Positions 26,065 to 33,915 of a stretch of DNA of 64,000 bases are shown piece after piece. The DNA comes from Pseudomonas costantinii. GTDB lineage: Bacteria; Pseudomonadota; Gammaproteobacteria; Pseudomonadales; Pseudomonadaceae. The notes beneath the pieces were generated by a model. That model was not told where the DNA came from, did not search any database, and was given only the letters and a program-made list of their open reading frames with translations. The stretch spans positions 1 through 64,000 of the forward strand of contig NZ_MDDR01000009.1 in assembly GCF_001870435.1 (NCBI RefSeq), read 5' to 3'. Made by a program: the position numbers and the translations under genes. Numbering within the stretch: position 1 is the stretch's first letter; each line of letters opens with the position of its first letter.

Positions 26065-27825
26065 TCAGCCGAAGGTAAAGGCATAGGCCGCCACATGCGG
26101 GTCGAGAAACTCGATGGTGAAGGTACGGTCCTGGACCGCACCCGGCTGACGCACCAGTTGATACAAGCGCTGCTCGGTCACCGTGCCGCTGCCATCCGGG
26201 GCCACATCGGTGCCGTGGGCATCGCCCGGCACCTGGCCATCAATCGTCACTTTGAAGCGCACCGGCTTGCCATCAGCCCCCGGGCCAAGCACCAGGTGCA
26301 GGTCACGGGCGTGGAAGCGATAGACGATGCGCCCGCCAGCCTGGTCGAGGGCGGCTTGTTGCCCGCCGACGTTCCATTGACCTTCCAGGGTCCAGTTGTT
26401 CAGGGCCAGGTTGCCGGCCACTGGGTAGTTCACCACCGTGTCGGTGCCCAGGGCGCCGGTGGTGACGAAGTTCTCGGCGCGCTGGAAGCCCAGGTAGGTT
26501 TCCGGCGACTGCACTTCGTTCATGTCCGGCGCTTGCTGCACGCCCTTGGCGTCGGCCTCGATCAAGCCACCTGCAACATTTTTAGCCCCAGCTTCACGCA
26601 ACAACTGCTGGATCACCCGCTCCGACTCGGCGTAGTCGCCCTCGCCAAAGTGGTGATAACGGATCTGGCCCTTGGCATCGGCGAAATAATGCGCCGGCCA
26701 GTACTGGTTGTTGAACGCGCGCCAGATCTTGTAGTTGTTGTCGATGGCCACCGGATAGGTGATCCCCAGGTCCTTCATGGCCTTGGTGACATTGTTCACA
26801 TCCCGCTCGAATGCGAATTCCGGGGCATGCACGCCAATCACCACCAGGCCCTGGTCGTGGTATTTCTCGGCCCAGGCTTTTACGTAGGGCAAGGTGCGCA
26901 GGCAGTTGATACAGGAGTAGGTCCAGAAATCCACCAGCACCACTTTGCCTTTCAAGCCTTCGGCAGTCAGTGGCGGGCTGTTGAGCCATTGCACTGCGCC
27001 GTCCAGAGGCGGCAACGCACCTTCGATCGGCAGCGTGTCGCTGTGGTTGGCGGCCATCATCATCGCGCCACCAGCCATCATCGCCCCGCCCTTCTGTTCC
27101 GGCTTGGCGTTCAGGCGGTCGACCAGGCTTTGCTCCAGGCCACCGGTGGACGCCGTCGACAACCGCGACAACACGCCGGTATCCAGGCCCAGGGCGATGG
27201 CGGCTACACCGACCAACATCAGCGCGCCGAGGCCACGGCGCAGCCATTCACCGGCGCCAAGGGAACGCTTCATCAAGCCGAAGACTTTACCGCCGACCAG
27301 CAGCGCCAAGGCCAGGGAAGTGGCAGCACCGGCGGCGTAGGCCAGCAAGAGCAAGGTAGTACCGATGCTGGCGCCCTGTAGCGCGGCGCCCGTGAGCACC
27401 AGCCCCAGGATCGGCCCGGCGCAGGGTGCCCACAGCAATCCGGTGGCCACGCCAATCAGGAACGAAGCGCCCGGACGCGGTTTGGCATCGGCCCCTGCGG
27501 CTTGCGACAGGCGACTGCCGGCGGCTACCAACGGGCGCGTCAGGCGTTCCGACAACTGCGGCAACAGCAGCGTCAATCCGAACAGGGCAACGCACAGCAA
27601 CGCGAGCCAGCGCCCGTACTGATTGACTTGCACCACCCAACCGCCGCCCACCGCCGCCAGCGAGGCCACCAGGGCGAACGTCACCGCCATCCCCGCTAAC
27701 AGCGGCAAGCCACTGCGCATAAACGGCTGCCCGGTGCGAGCGAAGACAAAAGGCAGAACAGGCAGGATGCACGGGCTGACAATTGTCAGCACGCCGCCCA
27801 GATACGCGAGAACCAGAAGCCACAT
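26065..27825 (-). CDS. dipZ: DipZ: CcdA-type membrane domain fused to periplasmic thioredoxin
   Basis: The product has 586 residues. Residues 1-230 are a CcdA/DsbD-like membrane domain with redox cysteines in VSPCILPVLPF and WAPCAGP. A methionine-rich linker (GGAMMAGGAMMMAANHS) leads to a thioredoxin-like domain with active site YSCINCLRTLPY. The C-terminal 150 residues form the beta-rich DipZ domain (VVNYPVAGNLALNNWTLEGQ). It moves reducing power from cytoplasmic thioredoxin to the periplasm. Set between exported MsrB and MsrA, it is the probable electron donor for both. The ATG at 27825 starts the first membrane helix. Confidence 0.9.
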   Translation of the reverse strand: MWLLVLAYLGGVLTIVSPCILPVLPFVFARTGQPFMRSGLPLLAGMAVTFALVASLAAVGGGWVVQVNQYGRWLALLCVALFGLTLLLPQLSERLTRPLVAAGSRLSQAAGADAKPRPGASFLIGVATGLLWAPCAGPILGLVLTGAALQGASIGTTLLLLAYAAGAATSLALALLVGGKVFGLMKRSLGAGEWLRRGLGALMLVGVAAIALGLDTGVLSRLSTASTGGLEQSLVDRLNAKPEQKGGAMMAGGAMMMAANHSDTLPIEGALPPLDGAVQWLNSPPLTAEGLKGKVVLVDFWTYSCINCLRTLPYVKAWAEKYHDQGLVVIGVHAPEFAFERDVNNVTKAMKDLGITYPVAIDNNYKIWRAFNNQYWPAHYFADAKGQIRYHHFGEGDYAESERVIQQLLREAGAKNVAGGLIEADAKGVQQAPDMNEVQSPETYLGFQRAENFVTTGALGTDTVVNYPVAGNLALNNWTLEGQWNVGGQQAALDQAGGRIVYRFHARDLHLVLGPGADGKPVRFKVTIDGQVPGDAHGTDVAPDGSGTVTEQRLYQLVRQPGAVQDRTFTIEFLDPHVAAYAFTFG

Positions 27826-27860
27826 GGGATCGACCCTTACAAGTAGAAAAAGACATTGGC

Positions 27861-28361
27861 TTAAGCCGCCGTGAACGTCATGGCTGCGCCGTTCATGCAA
27901 TAGCGTAGACCGGTGGGTTGCGGGCCATCGTCAAACACGTGCCCTTGATGACCGCCGCACCGGCGGCAGTGGATTTCCTTGCGCACCACGCCATAGGAGG
28001 TGTCGGTGTGGCTGGCAACCGCGTTGTCCAGCGGCTGCCAGAAGCTCGGCCAACCGGTGTGGCTGTTGAACTTGGTGGCCGAGGAAAACAGCGGCAATGC
28101 GCAACCGGCGCAGGCAAAGGTGCCCGTGCGGTGTTCATCGTTGAGCGCGCTGCTGTAAGGGCGTTCGGTGCCCTCCTCGCGCAGGATGTCGAATTGCTCG
28201 GCGCTGAGCAGGCTGCGCCACTCGGCCTCGGTGTGGTTGACCTCGAAGGTTTCGGCGGCTTCTACCTCGGTGATCATGTTGATCTGTTTCAGCAAACCAC
28301 CGGCCAGGACGGCGACACCCAGGCCGCCACCGGCCAGCAGTATTTGTCGACGTGAGTACAT
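27861..28361 (-). CDS. msrB: Tat-exported peptide-methionine (R)-S-oxide reductase
   Basis: The product has 166 residues. The N-terminus MYSRRQILLAGGGLGVAVLA is a twin-arginine signal. The MsrB domain has zinc cysteines C84/C87 (CAGC) and C132/C135 (CRRC), SHTGWPSFW, and catalytic C155 in GLRYCMNG. It reduces the R epimer of methionine sulfoxide outside the cytoplasm. It is the first gene of msrB-dipZ-msrA, 140 bp from a divergent response regulator gene. Tat export agrees with folding around zinc before translocation. Confidence 0.92.
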   Translation of the reverse strand: MYSRRQILLAGGGLGVAVLAGGLLKQINMITEVEAAETFEVNHTEAEWRSLLSAEQFDILREEGTERPYSSALNDEHRTGTFACAGCALPLFSSATKFNSHTGWPSFWQPLDNAVASHTDTSYGVVRKEIHCRRCGGHQGHVFDDGPQPTGLRYCMNGAAMTFTAA

Positions 28362-28501
28362 GGCGTTCTCCTCATTGAGCTATGACGCCATCCTGGACCC
28401 TGGGCGGTCGCGGAATCCTCACGCAGAGTTAAACAATTCGTGATAACTACACTGTTGCAAAACCCGCACAATGCGCGAACTACAGCGAAGGTTTCTCTTA
28501 C

Positions 28502-29212
28502 ATGGATCAGCCCAAACGTGTCCTGGTGGTCGAGGACGATGCCCATATTGCCGACTTGATCTGCCTGCACTTGCGCGACGAACAGTTCGAGGTGGTGCAC
28601 AGCGCCGACGGTAACGAAGGCCTGCGCCTGCTCGAACAAGGCGGCTGGGATGCGTTGATCCTCGACCTGATGTTACCCGGCGTCGACGGCCTGGAAATCT
28701 GCCGCCGTGCCCGCGCCATGACGCGCTACACGCCGATCATCATCACCAGCGCCCGCTCCAGCGAGTTACACCGCATCCTCGGTTTGGAACTGGGCGCCGA
28801 CGACTACCTGGCCAAACCGTTCTCGATGCCGGAGCTGGTGGCGCGGGTCAAGGCGCTGCTGCGCCGGGTTGACGCCATGGCGCGCAACCTGAAGATGGAC
28901 GCCGGCAGCCTCGACCTCGGCCAGTTGTTCATCAACCCACTGACCCGCGACGCCACCTTGCAAGGCCAGCGCCTGGACCTGACCCCGCGGGAGTTCGATT
29001 TGCTGTACTTCTTCGCCCGCCAGCCGGGCAAAGTGTTTTCACGCATGGACCTGCTCAACGCCGTGTGGGGCTACAGCCACGAAGGCTATGAACACACGGT
29101 CAATACGCATATCAATCGGTTGCGGGCCAAGGTCGAGGCCGATCCGGCCAACCCGGCGCGCATCCTCACGGTGTGGGGCCGAGGCTACAAGTTTGCCGAG
29201 AGCCCGCCATGA
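28502..29212 (+). CDS. OmpR-family response regulator
   Basis: The product has 236 residues. The receiver domain has acidic residues ED at 11-12, phospho-acceptor D55 in LILDLMLPG and the lysine in LAKPFSMPEL. The C-terminal winged helix (about 140-232) includes LTPREFDLLYFFARQPGKVF and the NTHINRLRAKVE recognition region. Its stop overlaps the kinase start as ATGA. Divergence from the msrB-dipZ-msrA group suggests that it controls that group. Confidence 0.93.
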   Translation: MDQPKRVLVVEDDAHIADLICLHLRDEQFEVVHSADGNEGLRLLEQGGWDALILDLMLPGVDGLEICRRARAMTRYTPIIITSARSSELHRILGLELGADDYLAKPFSMPELVARVKALLRRVDAMARNLKMDAGSLDLGQLFINPLTRDATLQGQRLDLTPREFDLLYFFARQPGKVFSRMDLLNAVWGYSHEGYEHTVNTHINRLRAKVEADPANPARILTVWGRGYKFAESPP

Positions 29213-30675
29213 AACTGACCCTGACCCAACGCCTGTCAGTGGTGTTCGCCGTATTGCTGGTGATCTGCAGCGGTACCTCTGCGTGGTTACAGGTGCGCTC
29301 CAACCGCATGCATGAGCTGGAAGTGGTGCAAGGCCTGTCCCGCGACCTGGCGGCGCATATCGCCCGTGACACCCAACTGATGGACGCCGAAGGCCTCAAG
29401 CCCGAAGCCGTGCGCAACCTGTTCAACCAGTTGATGCTGGTTAACCCCAGTGTCGAGGTGTATTTGCTCGATATCGACGGCCGCGTAGTGGGGAATGCCG
29501 CACCCAGTGGGCATTTGCTGCGTGATCAGGTCGATCTTGCGCCAGTCCGGCGCTTTCTCAGCGGCGCCATGCTGCCGATTCTCGGCGACGACCCGCGCAG
29601 CGTCGACGGGCGCAAAGTGTTCAGCGCCGCACCGCTCAAGGCCAACGGTCAGCAAACCGGCTATTTGTACGTGGTGCTGCTGGGCGAAGCACATGATGTA
29701 TACGACGCCAAAGACGCGACAGGCATGGCGCTGAAAATCGCCTTATGGTCCATCGGTCTGGTCGCGGCGTTATGCCTGATGGCCGGTTTGATCGCATTTG
29801 CCTGGATCACCCGCCCCCTGCGCCAATTGACCGACAAGGTCGGCCAGTTCGATATCAACGGTGCGCCTAAACCTGCGCAAGCCCACACGCCAGAGCTCGA
29901 CAGCGGTGATGAAATCGCCGTACTCGACCACGCCTTTGTACAGATGGAAAACCGCCTGGGTGAACAATTACGCGCCCTCACCCATCAAGACCAGGAACGT
30001 CGGGAAATGGTCGCGAATATTTCCCACGACCTGCGCACACCGCTGGCGTCGCTGCATGGGTACCTGGAAACCCTGTCCCTCAAGGACGCCAGCCTGAGCC
30101 CCGAAGAGCGCCGCCGTTACCTCGGTATCGCCTTGGACCAAAGCCGTAAGGTCGGCGGCCTGGCCCAATCGTTGCTGGAACTGGTGCGCCTGGAGCACGG
30201 CTTTGTGCAGCCGGTGATCGAAGGTTTTTCATTGCCCGACCTGGTGCAGGACATCTTCCAGAAATTCGAACTGACCGCCGAAGCCCGCACCATCACCCTC
30301 ACCGCAACCCTGCCGCCGCAGGTGCCGACGGTGTTGGCCGACCTGGGCTTGATCGAACGGGTGCTGACCAACCTGCTGGACAACGCCCTGCGCCATACGC
30401 CGGTGAACGGCGAAGTCGAGGTGATCCTGTCACCCGAAGCGGGTGGCGTGCTTGTGACGGTCAGCGACAGCGGCCCCGGCATCGATGCGCAGCTGCGCGA
30501 AGGGTTGTTCCTGCGCGCCTTCACCATTGGCGGCGCACGCCGCGATGGCGGCCTGGGCCTGCGCATCGTGCACCGCATCCTGCAATTGCACGGGCGCAGT
30601 ATCCAACTGGTGGAGCGCCCCGGCCATGGCGCGACCTTTACGTTCTCCCTAGAAACGCGAGCATCAGCGCGTTGA
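29209..30675 (+). CDS. Sensor histidine kinase
   Basis: The product has 488 residues from the ATG at 29209. Two membrane helices (about 9-27 and 176-200) enclose a 150-residue periplasmic sensor. A HAMP segment (RPLRQLTDKVGQFD) leads to H273 in NISHDLRTPLASLHG and an ATPase domain with NLLDNALRHTP, DSGPGID and GGLGLRIVHRI. It pairs with the adjoining response regulator. Sensing envelope oxidative damage is inferred from the Msr genes alone. Its 3' end overlaps the convergent hydrolase gene by 38 bp. Confidence 0.92.
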   Translation: MKLTLTQRLSVVFAVLLVICSGTSAWLQVRSNRMHELEVVQGLSRDLAAHIARDTQLMDAEGLKPEAVRNLFNQLMLVNPSVEVYLLDIDGRVVGNAAPSGHLLRDQVDLAPVRRFLSGAMLPILGDDPRSVDGRKVFSAAPLKANGQQTGYLYVVLLGEAHDVYDAKDATGMALKIALWSIGLVAALCLMAGLIAFAWITRPLRQLTDKVGQFDINGAPKPAQAHTPELDSGDEIAVLDHAFVQMENRLGEQLRALTHQDQERREMVANISHDLRTPLASLHGYLETLSLKDASLSPEERRRYLGIALDQSRKVGGLAQSLLELVRLEHGFVQPVIEGFSLPDLVQDIFQKFELTAEARTITLTATLPPQVPTVLADLGLIERVLTNLLDNALRHTPVNGEVEVILSPEAGGVLVTVSDSGPGIDAQLREGLFLRAFTIGGARRDGGLGLRIVHRILQLHGRSIQLVERPGHGATFTFSLETRASAR

Positions 30676-31579
30676 CCTGCGGCCCTTGCTCGTTCTGAAT
30701 CCAGTGACCGCAGTTGGCCAATACATGCTGCTCCAACTGAGGCACTGAATCGGGCATGCGCTTGGTGGTGTGGGCCTCAAACACGCCCACAGGGTCGCGG
30801 TCGCCGATCAGGAACAACGTGGGTTGCAACACCTGTTTGCCGGCCAGGAACTCGGTGCGCTGCCAATTGCGGTCGAAGTTGCGATACCAGTTCAGCGGGC
30901 CGCGAAAACCGTGGTTGGCAAACGTCTGCACATACACATCCAGGTCCTCCTGGCGGCACCAATCCGGCAGCACGCCAGGGGCTGAAACACCTTCAAGCAA
31001 GGTGGCGCTGGCGGGCTTTTTTTGCAGAAACACGTCCTGATCCTGCATGAACAACCGCAGCGTACGCTCGATATCAGCGTTCAATTCCTGCTCGGCCACA
31101 CCGGGTTCCTGAAAATACAGGATGTAATTGAAGCGGTCGGCATACAGCTCACGCATGATTTCAATGACCGGACGACGGGCGCGCCCGGCGAAAGGCACCG
31201 ACATTGTGATCAACCGGCTGACCCGATCGGGCTCCAGCAAGGCGAGGTGCCAGGCCACAACGGCGCCCCAATCATGCCCCACCATCACGACCTGCTCCTG
31301 GTCGAAGTAGTCCATGGCCTGCTGGATATCCGCGCACAGTGTCAGCAGATCGTAATCGGCTATCTCGGCAGGCGAGCTTGTTTGGCCGTAGCCGCGCATT
31401 TCGGGGGCGAAGACCCGATAACCCTGTGCGACCAGCGCAGGGATCTGCTCGCGCCAGGAGTGCCAACACTCAGGAAAACCATGCAGCAACCAAATGGGCT
31501 GGCCGTGTTCGGGGCCGGCGATATGGATGTTTAACTCAATGCCGTTGACGGCGATGTTTTGCTCGGTCAGGGGGCTCAT
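30638..31579 (-). CDS. Alpha/beta hydrolase, epoxide hydrolase-like
   Basis: The product has 313 residues. Features are the oxyanion motif LLHGFPECWHSW, nucleophile D103 in VGHDWGAVVAWH and the C-terminal histidine in NCGHWIQNEQ. An aspartate nucleophile with HGFP and a long cap domain point to a soluble epoxide hydrolase (or haloalkane dehalogenase relative). The ATG at 31579 is preceded by AAAGG; the frame extends further but without family similarity. It appears to be a single-gene unit. The substrate is unknown. Confidence 0.85.
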   Translation of the reverse strand: MSPLTEQNIAVNGIELNIHIAGPEHGQPIWLLHGFPECWHSWREQIPALVAQGYRVFAPEMRGYGQTSSPAEIADYDLLTLCADIQQAMDYFDQEQVVMVGHDWGAVVAWHLALLEPDRVSRLITMSVPFAGRARRPVIEIMRELYADRFNYILYFQEPGVAEQELNADIERTLRLFMQDQDVFLQKKPASATLLEGVSAPGVLPDWCRQEDLDVYVQTFANHGFRGPLNWYRNFDRNWQRTEFLAGKQVLQPTLFLIGDRDPVGVFEAHTTKRMPDSVPQLEQHVLANCGHWIQNEQGPQVNALMLAFLGRT

Positions 31580-31659
31580 GGGCGTGGCCTTTCTGAAGGT
31601 TTTGAGCAGCGTGCAGGATTGTTTGTGTCGCAACCAGCATCATTGATAGCAGGAATGAC

Positions 31660-33915
31660 TCAATCTACCGCCCACCATCGCGGCAGCAACTGCCGCACCC
31701 GCGCCTCGCCAAATCGGTCATCAATCAACATCACGACCCCCTCGTCCTGTTGACTGCGGATCACCCTTCCCGCCGCTTGCACCACTTTCTGGATACCCGG
31801 GTAGAGATAGGTGTAGTCATAGCCGGACCCGAAGATAGAGCCCATGCGCGCTTTCATTTGTTCGTTGATCGGGTTCAGTTGCGGCAACCCCAGGGTGGCG
31901 ATAAACGCCCCGATCAACCGCGCTCCCGGCAAATCGATGCCTTCTCCAAACGCACCGCCGAGCACAGCAAACCCGATGCCCTGGCTGTGCGGGGTGAACT
32001 GATCCAAAAACCCTTGGCGCTCAGCTTCGGCCATCCCGCGTGATTGCAACCACAGCGAGATTTGCGGGTGCCGCTCGGCCATCAACTGCGCCACTTGTTG
32101 CAGATAATCGAAGCTGCTGAAGAACGCCAGGTAGTTGCCGGGCTGTTGCGTAAATTGCCGGGCAATCAATTCGACTATCGGCTCCAGCGAGGCTTGGCGA
32201 TGCACGAAGCGCGTAGAGATTTCATCGACGATGTGCACCTGCAATTGCTCGGCCTTGAACGGCGACTCCACATCAACCCACGCGGTATCCGCTGGCAGGC
32301 CCAGTAAGTCGGCGTAATAGTGCCGTGGGCTCAAGGTCGCGGAAAACAGCACGCTGCTGCGGGCCGCGGTCAGCCGGGGCCGGATGAATTCGGCGGGCAC
32401 CACATTACGCAGGCACAGGGTTGAAACACTGCGCTTGGCGCCGAACGGCCGCTTGCTGATATCGAAAATGAAGTGCTCGTTGAACAGCTCAGCCACCTTG
32501 GCAAATTGCAGCGCCTCGAAATAGAACGCTTGCAGGTCGCCGGTGAGGGATTCGGGGTGGTCGTTGAAGTAGTCGCCCATGGCACTGGCGCAGAGGCTCA
32601 AGGCCTGGAGCAATTTGTCGGGTTTGATGGCATAGGCTTGATAGGGCGCGAGTTGATCCTTGTGCAGGGCATTCCATTCGCGGTTAAGGCGTTGCAAGGG
32701 CTTCTTCAGCGGCTCGGGCGCAGCGTCGCGCACGGTCTTGAGGCTGTATTGATCGAGGCTGGCGCTGTACATCGAACGGGCGCGCTCAACCAGGTTGTGT
32801 GCTTCGTCCACCAGCACCGTCGCGCGCCATTGATTGAGCTGGGCCAGGCCAAACAGCATGGCGCCAAAGTCAAAATAGTAGTTGTAGTCAGCGACCACCA
32901 GGTCGGTCCAGCGTGCCATTTCCTGGCTCAGGTAATACGGGCAGACAGCATGGGCCAGCGCCACATCGCGCAAACTGCGCTGGTCCAGCAAACGCACGTT
33001 GGACGCAGCAGCGCGTGCAGCGGGCAGGCGATCGTAAAACCCTTTGGCCAAGGGGCATGAGTCGCCGTGGCAGGCTTTATCCAAGTGTTCGCACGCCTTG
33101 TCCCGCGCCACCAGTTCGAGCACCCGCAACGGCAAGTCCGGGCTGCTGTCGTAGAGCACCTGGGCGGCGTCGAGGGCCAGCTTGCGGCCGGGGGTCTTGG
33201 CGGTGAGGAAGAACACCTTGTCCAGTTGCTGGGGTGCCAGGGCTTTGAGCATTGGGAAAATCGTACCGACGGTTTTGCCGATGCCGGTGGGTGCCTGGGC
33301 CATCAGGCAACGTCCGGTGCTGACGGCCTTGTAGACTGACTCGGCCAACGAGCGCTGGCCAGGGCGAAACGCGGCATGGGGAAACGCCAGGGTTTGCGCG
33401 GCGCTGTTACGTGCTTCGCGGTGCTGCATTTCCCGCTGCGCCCAACCGAGGAACAGCGCACATTGCTGGTTGAAGAACGACTCCAGCTCTGGCGCCTGAA
33501 AGCGCTGGCTCAGCAGGGTTTCCCCCTCGCCGACAATGTCGAAATACACCAGCGCCAGGTCGATCTCGCCAAGACCGAGCTTGCGGCACATCAGCCAGCC
33601 GTAGACCTTGGCCTGAGCCCAATGCAGTTGCCGGTGATTGGCGGGCTGAGCGTCCAGGTCGCCGCGATAGGTCTTCACCTCTTCGAGGCGATTACGCTCG
33701 GGATCGTAACCGTCTGCCCTGCCCCGCACCTTGAGTTGCTGGTATTCGCCTTCCAGGGCCACTTCGTTCTGGTAATGCGCACTGCGCCGGGAGGCGACGG
33801 TGCGATGACCGACGATGCCTTCCTGGGCGCTGGGTGACGGGGTAAAGCGCAGGTCCAGGTCACCGACCTTGGCTGTGAACTCACACAGCGCCCGCACCGC
33901 TACGCTATAGCTCAA
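31660..33915 (-). CDS. RecB-type nuclease fused to XPD/DinG-type iron-sulfur helicase
   Basis: The product has 751 residues. The N-terminal domain (1-170) carries a PD-(D/E)XK signature of the Cas4/RecB type: D68 in GRADGYD, E79-V-K81 in LEEVKTY and Q101-xxx-Y105 in QAKVYGW. An SF2 helicase follows: Walker A APTGIGKT (208-215), iron-sulfur cysteines C275, C282, C287 and C325, and DEAH in VLVDEAHNL. The C-terminal motif VVQAAGRVIRSQQDEG is that of DinG/XPD enzymes. It would unwind and trim DNA. The start is TTG, overlapping the FAN1 stop as TTGA, which implies coupled translation and a shared repair job. Confidence 0.88.
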   Translation of the reverse strand: MSYSVAVRALCEFTAKVGDLDLRFTPSPSAQEGIVGHRTVASRRSAHYQNEVALEGEYQQLKVRGRADGYDPERNRLEEVKTYRGDLDAQPANHRQLHWAQAKVYGWLMCRKLGLGEIDLALVYFDIVGEGETLLSQRFQAPELESFFNQQCALFLGWAQREMQHREARNSAAQTLAFPHAAFRPGQRSLAESVYKAVSTGRCLMAQAPTGIGKTVGTIFPMLKALAPQQLDKVFFLTAKTPGRKLALDAAQVLYDSSPDLPLRVLELVARDKACEHLDKACHGDSCPLAKGFYDRLPAARAAASNVRLLDQRSLRDVALAHAVCPYYLSQEMARWTDLVVADYNYYFDFGAMLFGLAQLNQWRATVLVDEAHNLVERARSMYSASLDQYSLKTVRDAAPEPLKKPLQRLNREWNALHKDQLAPYQAYAIKPDKLLQALSLCASAMGDYFNDHPESLTGDLQAFYFEALQFAKVAELFNEHFIFDISKRPFGAKRSVSTLCLRNVVPAEFIRPRLTAARSSVLFSATLSPRHYYADLLGLPADTAWVDVESPFKAEQLQVHIVDEISTRFVHRQASLEPIVELIARQFTQQPGNYLAFFSSFDYLQQVAQLMAERHPQISLWLQSRGMAEAERQGFLDQFTPHSQGIGFAVLGGAFGEGIDLPGARLIGAFIATLGLPQLNPINEQMKARMGSIFGSGYDYTYLYPGIQKVVQAAGRVIRSQQDEGVVMLIDDRFGEARVRQLLPRWWAVD

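Noticed and set aside
30638..30675. Overlap of the kinase and epoxide-hydrolase 3' ends as a regulatory device
   Set aside because: A 38-bp convergent overlap with both C-termini plausible is common in compact genomes and needs no special explanation.
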